Shown here in pieces: positions 1-11,900 of a stretch of 64,000 nucleotides of DNA. The position numbers and the translations under genes are program-made. This DNA comes from Prostheceraeus crozeri (lineage: Eukaryota > Platyhelminthes > Polycladida > Euryleptidae). Numbering within the stretch: the first letter of the stretch is position 1; each line of letters begins with the position of its first letter. Where the stretch lies: NCBI GenBank assembly GCA_907163375.1, contig CAJQUW010007539.1, positions 248,001 through 312,000 on the forward strand, written 5' to 3'. The notes beneath the pieces were generated by a model. The model had not been told where the DNA came from. It ran no database searches and worked only from the letters and a program-made list of their open reading frames with translations.

Positions 1-2742
1 ACATCTGTTTGATGTGGCGACATTTCATAATTTAATGTAGACCGCAGCAGTGTTGAGCAAAAGATTGGAATTGGAATGATCCTGATCACGTAAAAGTGGA
101 GATCTTTCATGAAATTCACAAACTAGTTCACATGGCAAATGCGCATACCATTTAAGTGAACACAACTCGCTGGCTCAGAACGTCGCATCTGACATTGACA
201 TAAATTGAAGATAAATGCTCAACCTTGATTCTCAAGATGAATCGTAAGATAGATTCAGTATGCGTTCAACAAATCAGTCATGTTGAAATCCTGCGCAAGA
301 GAAAAATCTCAATGTTTTTCGTGAGGCCTGCTGATCACAGCTGACCACTTATGAAATGAAAATATGCTCAAAAATAATGTATGGAACATAAGGGTTCATA
401 TGGTGCAGCGCTTTGCGAAATTCAATGAGAATTTTAACATGAAAATTATATACCAAAATTGGTTGACATTTTTGTGCAAAGCGGTTTGTTTATGTAAAAA
501 TGAACCTGCTTAATCAACTTTATGATTTGTTATAAGAATTAGACATTCAGATTCTGTTTGTCTTCGATATAAGTCAGTATCAGAGACGGTGTTTTTGCTC
601 TCATCCAGTGAAGTATATAGGGTGTCCGCAAAGTTTGCATGCAGTTAATATTCAGTAATTTTTTAAGTACTGATTTGGAGACAGTGATTTCCTGCCGAAA
701 ATTCCAGTTCGATGACAGTCTTCAGTTTCTCCAGAGAAAATTTCAACCAAGAACTCTGGTCCTAAATTTCCCGCAGACTATGCTTGTTCAATTCGTTCTG
801 TTGCTTGTTTTTTATCATAAAATATGGTCTTCTAACTCTTCAGTGAACACTTATTTACGTGCCCAGAGTTTGAAGGCGATTTCGTATAGGATTGCGGCAT
901 TATCAAGAAATTCATCAACTGTTCGCGAAACTGAGACCTCTAATCACGATCATGTCCCAGAAGTTCATTGCTGGAGCGCGAGATACATGGTATCATGTTG
1001 GGCTCCTTGAACATCCTCGAAGAATCGATTTCCGTAGGCTTCTGGGATATACTAGAAAGGAACGGCTTCTTCTACGGACTCTGTTGAACTACCAGAGTGT
1101 CGAGCATTAGAACAGAGGCTGTTTCTTCAACCTTGTCTTGAATTCTACAGATCGTCAAAGACTGTGATGGATTTGTATCAAATTTATGACAGCACTCGCA
1201 AATTTGCGATTCTTCACTTTGCGCTCTTCAGAAGTCAACTTGTGTGGCATACTTGTGAGAAGTTTACTGCAACTCCGTCTCGTTTTGAATGTTTTGTCAG
1301 GTCAGCCAATTAATACACAACTCTACTTCCAGTACTGACACATCCATTTCTAGGCAGGCTAGAGAATGAATAAACCGGACAACTGCTGCGAATGAAATTT
1401 ACTGCATTTATATCAAAATTGAGCAGACGACTGAGATCACAGTGATTTTCAACAAAAAAGCGCAACAAAAACTGCGGTCGTCGATGTATTGAAGTGAAAT
1501 TGGTAAACGACAGATCTTCGGCGTCCAGCCCTTCGGTGGTCGATCTTACAATAAAAATCTTTACGAGGCAAGCAAAGCCGTGTGAAGATATATGAAGAAT
1601 GAGTGATATTAAGAAATGTGCTGGCTGTATGAATGCATGTCTACTTGTGACGTCAGATTGTAGTGTGGAAGTTCGTATTTCCTGTTTATTGTAGGTTTCA
1701 AGTATGTGATTGCTTTTGCTTCTGCTATTGTTGTGTCTCGTGTGTTCAAGCTAGATATCTCAACAACTGGATGTAGCAAAGCAGCCCAAATTGTGTAGTC
1801 GATTTAACTGTAAACCATTTTCAGCATTGAGATTTGCAATTATGAAGTTGATGAAATTTCAACCGGCATTTATTAAATATCACTTTGAACACGCTAGTGG
1901 CAGATCGCTTACGTTAGCGCGCCTGCAATAAATAATAACTGCTGCTGTTTCAAGCTGTTTCATCCAATATCATGAATCATCATCAGGTCTAGTTCATATC
2001 TCTCAACATCGACACAACTCCATATTTAAAGTTGCAGCCATGGTCCGGTAAATTTGAGACTTGCAATTAGCAAGTTAGTGAAATTTTGGCACACATCCTT
2101 GATTTCGTCGATTTCATACTGGATGTCGAGAAAGGCGCGAATGATCTCTATCTTACTTTTTGGACGCTTCCGTGATATCCTACGTTCGAGAATCGCTCAG
2201 ACTGGCAAATTGTGACTTTTGTTGTGATCTAATAGTTGTTTATACTCGAATTATGCAGCTATGAGTATTTCTAAGTCGTTAAAATATGCAGCTATCACTT
2301 TAAAGATGAATTAACGCCTGTGCATTCTTAATTTCTGCAATATCAACAAACAATTTTGTGTTGCAAACTTGTTGTCGCATACTGTAGATGCGGATTTGGT
2401 AAACAGATTCTTATCCAACTTTGCTTCATTACTCATCAGTTTCATGCAATGCATTCAAAATGTGTTGAATCTCTTCTCTCTTCAATGAAGGCATAGCATA
2501 CTTGAGACAGATTGAATTGTAACAGTTTTGTGACAATGACAACTGCTTCACTAACCACACTCAGACAAAGTTGTACTGTTTTCAGTCAAATCTAAAGTCT
2601 TTCCCGTCATTTTTATGTAAAGTCACATGATATAATGCTTTTATTCCTGTTGAGGAATTTATTTACCAATGGCTTAGTGAGATAGCTGCAAAATTAGTCT
2701 GAAATGTGTGTGATTTTTAACCAGGATGGTCTACTGGTATGC
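1..2742. other. No supportable gene
   Basis: Both strands show only short open frames broken by stops. The longest, at 639-1010 and 892-1110 on the plus strand, have no recognisable domain, signal peptide or convincing splice sites. No tRNA, satellite or clear transposon end was recognised. The stretch may be intergenic, or part of a long 5' intron of the kinase gene that starts further right. Confidence 0.5.
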
Positions 2743-3600
2743 TCAACCTATGTCAGATCTGCAGCCCGTGCCTTTTCGTCTCTTCTTCCCGATTCCACCG
2801 GGGTTGGACGTTGCTGCGATGACTTTCTTCCATGCAGTTGGATCCAGACCAGTGACTTCCTTGATCTTCAGGTATTCTAGATCCTCTCTGACAAAGACAT
2901 GCCACGTTTTCTTCGGTCTTCCAGGTGGACGGCTACCGTCAACCGATAGATGATATATCTCACCGATGATGTTGTCGGTTGCTCTCTTTACATGTCCCAA
3001 CCACCGCAATCGTTTCTGTCGTAGGCGAATAGGTAGTTCGGGTAGGTCACGTGGTCTTCTCACTTCTTCACTTGGTAGTTTGTCCTTCAACTTGACATGT
3101 GCCATTTATCGCAGCATTCGCCTGTCAATCGGCCATGTTTCCGCTCCGTGAATAAGGACTGATCTTATACACAGCTCGTATAAGTGTGTCCTGTACTTCA
3201 ACGGATTGCCTTTATTTGTCAAAAGGCTGGCTACTTTCCTCCACTTCCACGCGGCTGCTCCGTCCCCCTTCCCTGTCAATGATATCCTCAAAGCAGCAGA
3301 ACTCCTGCACTTCTTTCACTGTCATGCCAGGGAGTCGTCGTCTGGTCGTCTGGAGAGTTGCCCGTGCGTACGTGCAAAGAACTTTCTTCATTGACGTCGC
3401 TACTTCGAGAGGTCGAATGACTCCATCCTATGAACTCTCTGCATATCAAGCCTATTGTGTACGTAGTGTTGCAAGACGGTCAAACTTGTGTTCTGTATTC
3501 TGTGTTAGGATGACATTAAGGGCCGGAGCCATTGTTCGATGCGGAAGTACATGGCTCGAGACTGTTGGCAGAGGGGGTAGCACCGTTCACGCTGTAGATA
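2743..3600 (-). mobile_element. LINE fragment, reverse-transcriptase C-terminal tail (copy A)
   Basis: On the minus strand the frame from 3291 down to 2743 reads as the tail of a non-LTR retrotransposon ORF2. It has the segment CIRSVLIHGAETW (usual form YGAETW), then RLRWLGHVKR, PPGRPKKTW and an EDLEYL stretch, as in the many animal endonuclease-reverse transcriptases of the RTE/I-like groups. An in-frame TAA lies between RRMLR and MAHVK, where intact relatives usually carry Trp. Upstream, around 3290-3340, the matching piece (FCCFEDI, usual form FCYLGD) is in another frame, so there is at least one frameshift. The endonuclease and the RT fingers and palm are absent, so the copy is 5' truncated and dead. 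It resembles copy B at 17908-18290 closely, including the shared stop. Confidence 0.85.
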
Positions 3601-3866
3601 GATAGCACGAATCTGCTGGGAGTTCTCAGTGTTTGAAGCGTGTTCTTACTCTAACTTGATAGCATGACTTCGTTCATTGGGTGGGGCACAGTAAAGTAAA
3701 TGAAGAGGATAAATTAAGTTTCCAAGCATATAATGCGATAAACTTCTGTTCTCGGTTGTTTGACCTCGATAAATCCAAGAAACATTCATTTGAAAATCCA
3801 ACCTAAAGAACTGATTGTTTTGGGACTCGCAACGATGAGAATCCTACTATCAATAGTTATCAAGAT

Positions 3867-4090
3867 ATTCAAATTACTTCATCTGTTGTCTCCGTGGCAC
3901 AGTGGTTAAGTGCTTTGCCTAGCGATCTTCTGGTCCAGGGGTCGAGCCCCGAAAGTGTCATTGGAAGTCGTCAGGAAGGGTATCCGGACTAAAAGATTGC
4001 AACGCTCCAGAAAAGTCTGACTGTGTCATCACCAACCAAGCCCCAGTATGAGGGAATAGTGACGTTAAATCATTCATCATTCAAATTACT
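3867..4090 (+). mobile_element. tRNA-derived SINE, family 1, copy 1, with target-site duplication
   Basis: A tRNA-like head runs from about 3888. The A-box-like piece is TGGCACAGTGG and the B-box-like piece GGTCGAGCCCC. A body follows with GGAAGGGTATCCGGAC, a central motif shared by several invertebrate SINE families, and then a tail of imperfect ATTC repeats. The insert is flanked by a perfect 12-bp direct repeat, ATTCAAATTACT, at 3867-3878 and 4079-4090. Such flanks are the footprint of LINE-driven retrotransposition. Three other copies lie at 10834, 12471 and 16592. Confidence 0.88.
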
Positions 4091-5558
4091 CCTGTCAGCA
4101 CCACGAATACAGTCGTTGATGTAGTTGGTTTCTGTTTACATTAAATCGAAAAATGAATTGATAATCACACACGGAGTGAAGTATCTGAACTCCTTCACTG
4201 TGTTGTTAGCTCAATTTGCAATTGATTCACAGTCATCAGAAAATTTGCATCTAATCGAATCAACAATTACACAATATTAAACTATACGTGAACGCGAAAG
4301 AATTCAGAACTGGCTACTATCTAGCGTGATTTCTTTTTAGGTATTCAGCTCAATAGAAAGAGACAACTGTTGCTGATTGCACTGTATATCAAATGTTACA
4401 AAATCGGAAATACTGAACTGGTGAAAAAAACGGCCGTCCGCCGGCAACTGTTTCGAAGGATTAATAAGTAATCTAGAAATCGGCCTTGGGCCGGACATCT
4501 TGGAAAAATAAACAAATATTGAAGGCAGATTTGCTTAAAAAAGTCCAATTTGTCAAACAAATACTAAAGACAACGATCTCAAGAACAACAACTACACCAT
4601 GATAAAACATAAGATGTACCACGATGGGTGCGAAAATTGTCTGGTGCTGAACTGTTTATATTTATTCAATTTTTGGGGGCCTCAGTCCGGATGCTATCCT
4701 TATTGCCTCTCGGTAGTTGCTTCCTTCTTTCGTGTCCTCGTCTTCGGGAGTCGAGGTCTCCATGAAATCAATACTATACTTTTCCTAGTTGTCAAAATGT
4801 TCACACCACGTCATCCTAAGTAGGAGCTATTTAGAAGATGACGCTAGGCGCCCGAGGGACGTTTCCTGATGACTAATTTTACTTGATTGTTGATATTTTA
4901 CTTGATGAAGATAAAGTTGTAAGGCTTTAATAATGGTAATAATGGCCGCATAACAAGATGGCAAGCTATTGAAGGCAGACACTTTATCACAAATATTCTG
5001 CTCAGTAATACAACAAAAATGGAAAAGTGAAAGTTTATTGGCTAACATTTTATTCCGCAGTTTGTTATACAGGCTAACCTAAAATATAGGCCAACTCTTC
5101 ACAAAACTTTAGAAACTCGTAGTTTTCAATCCACATGCAGAGCATTAAGCAAATTGGACTTGTCGCAGAGTAGAATGCCTCCTTTATACCTAAGTCATGG
5201 ATTTCTGTCTAATTACAGCAATCTTGGGTAGAAATTGAGCGCTATGAGCCAATGAACTAACAATGATTCTGTTATAACAATGGGTATTTGTCTGTCGATA
5301 GTTTAGAAACGGATTCAGAAATCATTGGTCACATAGCCCGATATCTATGATTCATGCAGCTCATACATCGAGGAAGTAATGCCAGTTTGGCAGAAAACTG
5401 TGGTGACAGTTCGGTTACACCCACAGAATTAGACCGGTCGTCTCTTCTTCTGTTTGACTAGAAGGGAAACATTGGAGCATGTAACGTAAATGAAATTGCA
5501 CAATCTCCTGACATAATACCATAGCAATCATAGAAATAAACTGTTTATCTGAAGTTCG
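4091..5558. other. No supportable gene
   Basis: AT-rich unique-looking sequence. The short frames at 4599-4823 (plus) and 4827-5048 (minus) have no recognisable domain and no conserved splice context. No repeat end was identified. Confidence 0.5.
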
Positions 5559-5758
5559 CTAGAATGGAAATTGACTCAAGGTCGCGGCACATTCGGGGGA
5601 ACTAAGTTGGGGCATGAAGAACCAATGAAAAGCTTCGATTTACTCATGTGACTGATTCTAACCCAATGATACAGACGTTGGCAGATGCATCTAAGTGAAA
5701 ATGCGTGCGATTTATGTGCCGTTATTGTGCATTGCATGAAGCTTAATTTCCATTCTAG
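5559..5758. mobile_element. Short inverted-repeat element (MITE-like), about 200 bp
   Basis: The segment begins with CTAGAATGGAAATT and ends with its exact reverse complement, AATTTCCATTCTAG, giving 14-bp perfect terminal inverted repeats. Inside, GGCACAT recurs a few tens of bases from both ends, in inverted orientation. There is no transposase frame. The left end, including the GGGGGAACT-AGTTGGGGCA portion, recurs at 8218-8280, so this is a dispersed family. The superfamily cannot be named from the termini alone. Confidence 0.6.
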
Positions 5759-5847
5759 AGGTTTTATTGTTGTCAATTTCTATGATAGCAATCGAACAAT
5801 GAGCAGCCAGTTCAACATTAAACACGCCAAATTGTGCAAAGTTTCAG

Positions 5848-5927
5848 TGACTGTTATCAACCGGATCACACAGCAAAGAGACACGAACGATGTCAGGTTC
5901 TACAGAGAAGTTTATGAACGTTTTTTC
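5848..5927 (+). CDS. Candidate kinase N-lobe exon (beta3 to alphaC)
   Basis: The frame reads VTVINRITQQRDTNDVRF followed by YREVYERF. From the first Val to the Phe it has exactly the spacing of the LMTK2 beta3-alphaC segment, which starts VIVKELKASAS and ends DTF. On this alignment the ATP-anchoring Lys of beta3 is Ile. The acceptor at 5847 (GTTTCAG) has a poor pyrimidine tract and the donor is uncertain. The open frame continues to 5996 and contains GGPNIIENTFAQ, reminiscent of the HPNIL-x-C segment after alphaC. The exon limits are therefore tentative. Confidence 0.35.
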
Positions 5928-8900
5928 GTGCGCCTGCTAACTTTTTTAATAATGATTGGAGGGCCTAACATTATCGAGAACACTTTTGCGCAATGATCTG
6001 AATTCTATGAATCTGAATGAATCGTGACGATCGGAGCATTTTGAAGGAATTCAAAGCAATCCGCAAGCGACGACGACTATTTTTCCTATCTCTGTAAGGT
6101 ATCAAAAATTTCTTTTTGCCCACTTAGTAAGTTCTTGCATGTGCCATCTGTTTGAATCAGTTTGCACTTCTAGCAAGGTGATGCGGTTGAACAATCTAAT
6201 TCCGTGGTTACACCACTCTCGATCATACTCACGCTCGTGGAGTCACTCTTGGTGTAACCTTTAATTGCAGTGAAAGACGACAACAACATGATCTTACCTC
6301 ATCGTCTGACCAGACAAAACTTCAGGTCAAAAATTTATTGCGATAATTAACTAACTAAACTACATGCTTAACTTGAGGAAGTGTGGCAGGGTGTGATGTG
6401 ACTCATGGGATTTGAAATGTCAGCCAATGAGAATAAGACAGAGAGAGAACAATGCAGCGTAAACATGAATAATGATAATGCGTCGAACAGTCGAAGTCAG
6501 ATTAAGTTGCTGACATCATTGCACTTCACGCTGCCGTTCCTATTTAGTGCTCGACCGGTTTGCATGATTTTTGACATGTTGACAGAAAATATCCGCAACT
6601 ACGTGTACGATTGTCTGACCTTCACGATGGATTCATTTTTGCGGATTTTAGACAGATTAGGTGGAGATAATCCATAGGTGCCCCGGAAGAGCTAATCTCT
6701 CGGGTGGTTGAAGCAGGTGAATTATCTGATCTCGGTGTTTAAAGAGTATCTATTGACGAGTTTCGGCGTTTGTTTGTCTCAATGTATGTGTTTCTTCAAA
6801 ACAACAAGTAATTTTTAGCGAAGTAAGTTTGCCTTAATTGTCAAGCAGCAGGGAGGGATTTTGAAGTATACGAGGTGCATTGTCTAGGAGTCTAGCATGA
6901 TGTCAGGTATTCAAAGCATTTACTTTCTTTCTTTCAGATGCCATCGGTCATTGATCTGCGAGAATATCTGATAAAGCAGAGAGAAAGTGGAGAGGAAATC
7001 CCAAGGGAAGAAATGGCTTGTATGGCCATGGATATTTCAGGAGGCTTGGACAGTTTACATGATCGTGGTTTCATCCATCAGTAAGTATTCGTCGCTATAC
7101 GTTTCTGCTGGATTCTACTCTTATTTCATGCGGAAATCAGTGCATTTGACTGTCCCCATTATAATACGCGAGACAAACCAACTGCTGGTGACTTTTAGAA
7201 TTTCTTCAATTTAATGAATCTGTCAATTGACAACAAAGGTCTGTTGTAGTATATTGAATATCTAAAGAGAACGACAACGATGAAGTTGATAAAAGGCACC
7301 AACACCTTTGATCACTCGACCGAACTCGCCTGACCCAGGAATTGAACCCAAGTCCGCTGTGGAGACGAGCTGGCACCTTCTTCACTAGGTCACGCGGACG
7401 GTGCAGAGAGGAATGCGAGCGAAGACAGAAGTCATCTCCAAGTGATATCGACAGCATATCGTCATATCATTACTGACAGAATGTTACCAGCATTGATGTT
7501 GTAGCGAGACAGCTCTAGACAATATCTAGACAGTCATAGGACAATATGCTGTCGATATCACTTAGAGATGACTTCTGTCTTCACTCGCATTCCTTTTGAA
7601 CCGTCAGCGTGCCCTAGTGAAGAAGGTGCGAGCTCGTCTCCACTTCGGTTCGATTCCTGGGACAGGCGAGTGCGGTCGGGGAATCAAGGGTGTTGGTGTC
7701 TTGTATTGATTGACTTAATAGTTGTCATTCTCTTTAGATATTCAATGAATCTGTTCATCAAGTAAATGATTTGACATTATTCACTTTACCTATTAGCACT
7801 CACTTCCAGTAACTTCTGTGTCCGGAAAATTGGTGCTCGTATTATCCAATTTGATTATCTACGAGTATCATTTAGTGGTTCTTTCTTGTGTTGACTTCTA
7901 TGGTCGGAGAGTCTAAATCACTCATCCATTTCAGCAGTGTGATGATCACTCAAAATTCTATGAAATATTGATTTTTGTGCTACTGCCATCTGCTAGCGGT
8001 ATGATCGTAAAAATATCAAAACAACTTCCTCTGATATATTAGGATGTCGTGACAGCATTATTATTCTCTGTGCTGTACTCAATTTTGACAAAACTTGCTA
8101 GCTGTAAATGAACAAACTAGTGGTTTGTTTGATAGAAGTGTTGCTAAATGAAGACTTGATGCAACGACAATTAAAGTCAGCATTCCAGAATAGAAATGAA
8201 CAATACCATAGAAAGTCCTAGAATGGAAATTGCATGAAAATTATGGCACACGCCGGGGGAACTTAGTTGGGGCAAAATGTAACTTTTGCAATCTGGCTTC
8301 CATGTTTTTTGATTGGCATTTATATTTATCAGACCAATTCTTGATCTGGATTGTTGGCCCTTGTCCAAAGACTATGTACTCAAAAGCAATAGTGATTTTC
8401 CAAAATGCTGCGCCGACACGATGACAAAGAAGGAAATCCTTTTAAACGTTCTGTGTTCATCATTTTGAAATATCGCTCCAATAATCAATCAAGAGTATAA
8501 TCAGACTCTTATGCAACTTGTAATGTCGATTTACAGAACATGCATAAGTCCAGCTTGAAATCAGAGGCCAAGAAATCTTAGAGTATTCATTTTACTTTAA
8601 AGGGTTCCCCTGTGCACTAAATTTGACTAATTTTCAAAATTTCTACATGCATTCGAATATCAGCTTCCAAAATATTACATGTGTCATTCGATGATTCATT
8701 GAAAAGTTCCAGCGACATTTCATTTATTTGAGAAATGATTGTATCTAAAGAAACTTCCAATGTGTTTATTCCAGAAAAGCGCCAGGTTTCTTACCCGCTT
8801 GAAGAAGAAATTATCCAATAATTAGACTTCCTATCTGTGAATTCTTCAGATGTTCTTGCAAACAGCACACCGACCACTTTCAATTATGACTCTGTGAACC

Positions 8901-11900
8901 AATTTTTAATTCGCATTCCAATATTGAAAAATTAGAAAATAGTTGTCAGTGACTGCTACAAATAGACACACTGTATTAATCCATGGAATAGTAGACTATT
9001 TCACATGAAACAATGCCGCCATCTCACTTGCAATTCTCTTCATGAAAATCCTGTAATTAGGTGTCGACAACTTCCACAACCAACTTGGCAAACACGTAGT
9101 TTCACTATGATACAATGTTTTAGATCGAATCTGATCTACAAACCATAGATTTTTCCATGTGCCATCATTGCACAGAGGCAAGATATCAAACTTCCATTCT
9201 ACACCTTTTCCATGTCTATTTCAGATCTTTCCAAATGAATTTCAGAAATTTCCAGATGGATTTCATATATCTCCAATTGAATTTCAGATATCTATCAGAA
9301 ACTCAACTTTGAAGATATCTGAAATCCATCTGGGAATGTCTGAAATTCATTTGGAGATATCTGAAATAGAATTGGAAAAGGTGTAGTGTACTATAATCTA
9401 CTTCCATGCATTCCAGCAACATTTAAGCTTTGTATGTAGCATGCACAGCTCATCTTTATGCCATTCCAGTGATCTTTCAACTCGCACTTGCTGTTACATC
9501 GACGGGAAAGTGAAAATCGGAGAAATCGGCTGGTCGGAGTACAAATATAAGGTAAGATCACCTCTGCATTCCACAGCGTTATGAAGTTAATATTATCAAT
9601 GCGAATTCTGTATGAGTCAATGCGACGAGCCGCATATGCTAAGAGTGTGATGAAAATCACTCAAGGTCTGAAACTAACAGATTTTGGCCAGCGATGGAAC
9701 CGTGTCAAGTGAACCATTCGATAACTCAATCAATGACGACCGGGTCTTTTCGTTTTTGGGTTTTACTGCACTTGTATCGATAGAGTAGGCTTGTAGCTTA
9801 ATGATGAAGTTAGGCCAAATTTTCCGTTATGCTACGTCTAAACTTGCAAATCACTAGGTGCCTACTGCAAGGCGTCCACTGTACGTAGATTGTACGCAAT
9901 TTTCTGAAAGCGAAGCATTCCCATCGTTCAAAGTGTAAAATGGCAAATCTATAATTCACCTTAGACTTGATAATGATTATAGGAAAGTAAACAAAGAAAC
10001 GAATCGAGCTCGGAAGATGGCCATGTAGGTTCTGTGGGAGAGATGTGGGGTCAAGCTCTGTGTTGTGCATACAGTGCAATAATTGGTGTCATTTTCGCTG
10101 CTCAGGACTTAGGAGGATAATGGATCTGGACAATTTCATGTTATTCAGATGAGCAAGCAAATGATGATGATAATGGTGGACTGGAAATCGGCGGAGCCGT
10201 TTTGCAAGATGTAGATTAGTTTTGTTACTTGGGTGACGTGCTGGACTGTGAAGCGGGAGTGGAAAGGACGATGAGGGCGAGAGAGGCAACAGCTTGGAAT
10301 AGTTGGAGAGAGATCGCTAGTTTGTCGGTAAATAAGTGTATTGGTATAGTCAGTAGGGTGAAAGTGTATGAGGCGTGTGTGAGATCGGCTTTGTAGTATG
10401 GTTCGGAGACGTGGTCACTAACGGACAGGATGGTGAATATTCTTCGAATAGCATTAACGGCTACTGCTATTAAAAGGTGGTTTTCTAGGGTGCCGCTACT
10501 AATCCAAGCATTCTATTATTCTAAGAATAAAGGAACTCAGCTTGCAGAAGGATATCACTTAGCAATTTTCTTCCTGTCAGCCAGGCAAATGCCCGATCCC
10601 AAGGCTTTTTCATCATCATTAATTTAGGAGCTTGGTCATTCATGTCTAGCTCAGCAGCTCTCTAGTATGACTTGGAAAAACTGATTTGATGTAATTTTTT
10701 CGGTAACCAGTTCTCGAGAAAAATAACGCTTACCGGAAAAATATGTTCTTAAGATCACTTAATTCGGTTTTAGAACCACCGAGGGGATTGAGTGAAATTG
10801 AGAAGCTACTTGCTTTATAACAAGTTGATTAGTGGTCTCCGTGGCTCAGTGGTTAAGTGCTTGGCCTAGCGATCTGTCGGTCCAGAGGTCGAGCCCCGAA
10901 AGTGTCATTGGAAGTCGTCAGGAAGGGCATCCGGACTAAAAGATCACACCGATGCAGATTAAAGTCTGACTATGTCAGCACCATCCAAGCCCCCAGTATG
11001 TGGGGAGCATCATTTCATCATTCAACCTCTAGCTTGAGCGATTAATACTACAATTTGCTGATTACTTACCGCTGACTTGGTGATTTAAAGCATATTTCTA
11101 CACGATTTCCATGTATCTGTTAGTCTCAAGTCTGCTGGTGCCAGTCCTGATGAATAAAGATCATGGAAAGTGAACTGTCTTAATATTGGTTTATGTCAAC
11201 ATTACTTCACTCATACTTCTACTTAGAAGATAATCTCTCGATGGATATTCTTCTTCATGGAATGAAGACATTCTTATGTCACATTTCCGCTTTTGAGACT
11301 TCAATAAACGGCTTATTTACTCATGTGTCAGGATTTCGTGAATCTCATTATGAAAAAATGCATGAATCAGAGCACAAATTCACTGATCACGTTTGCTGAG
11401 TTACTACTTCCTAGCGGTTTACAGATATTCTAGTAAATATGAATAATAAGGAAATGGTGGCTTCATTTGAGTATTAATTGTGTAATCGAGTGAGTTTCAA
11501 TGCTGATATGAAAACCTGCAATGTCATCTCGTATTGACGTTCAGTCAGTTCATTGCTAAACTCCTCGCTTGTGAGGGAAACTTCAACTGGTGAATAGCGC
11601 AACGGTGGGAACACTACTAAGTTTCGTAGAGAATCAATGATTTCAGAAAAGAGAATATTCGACAGCATGAGTGGCACAACATACAGTTGTAATTAGGTGC
11701 ACAGTATTCTTCCTTGTCGTTCACTCGACGAGAAGTTGTTGCAACTGTTCAGTCCGTCAAAGGACAAGTAGATCCCTCCCAACTGGAGATTACCAAAGTC
11801 TTTGACTAAGCTCTTCGTGATGGACATGTTCAGCAAGTGACACTTCCGAAAAATCCCATCATTTGTATTCGGAACTCTTCACATGAGGGCATTTAGTCAC

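Noticed and set aside
639-1110. Overlapping frames as a gene or transposase
   Set aside because: No domain, no signature triad and no splice context; the GGTGTCCGCAAAG start is too weak to name a transposon.
5928-5962. A 34-base micro-intron in the alphaC frame
   Set aside because: Removing it breaks the frame that contains PNII, and other introns here are far longer.
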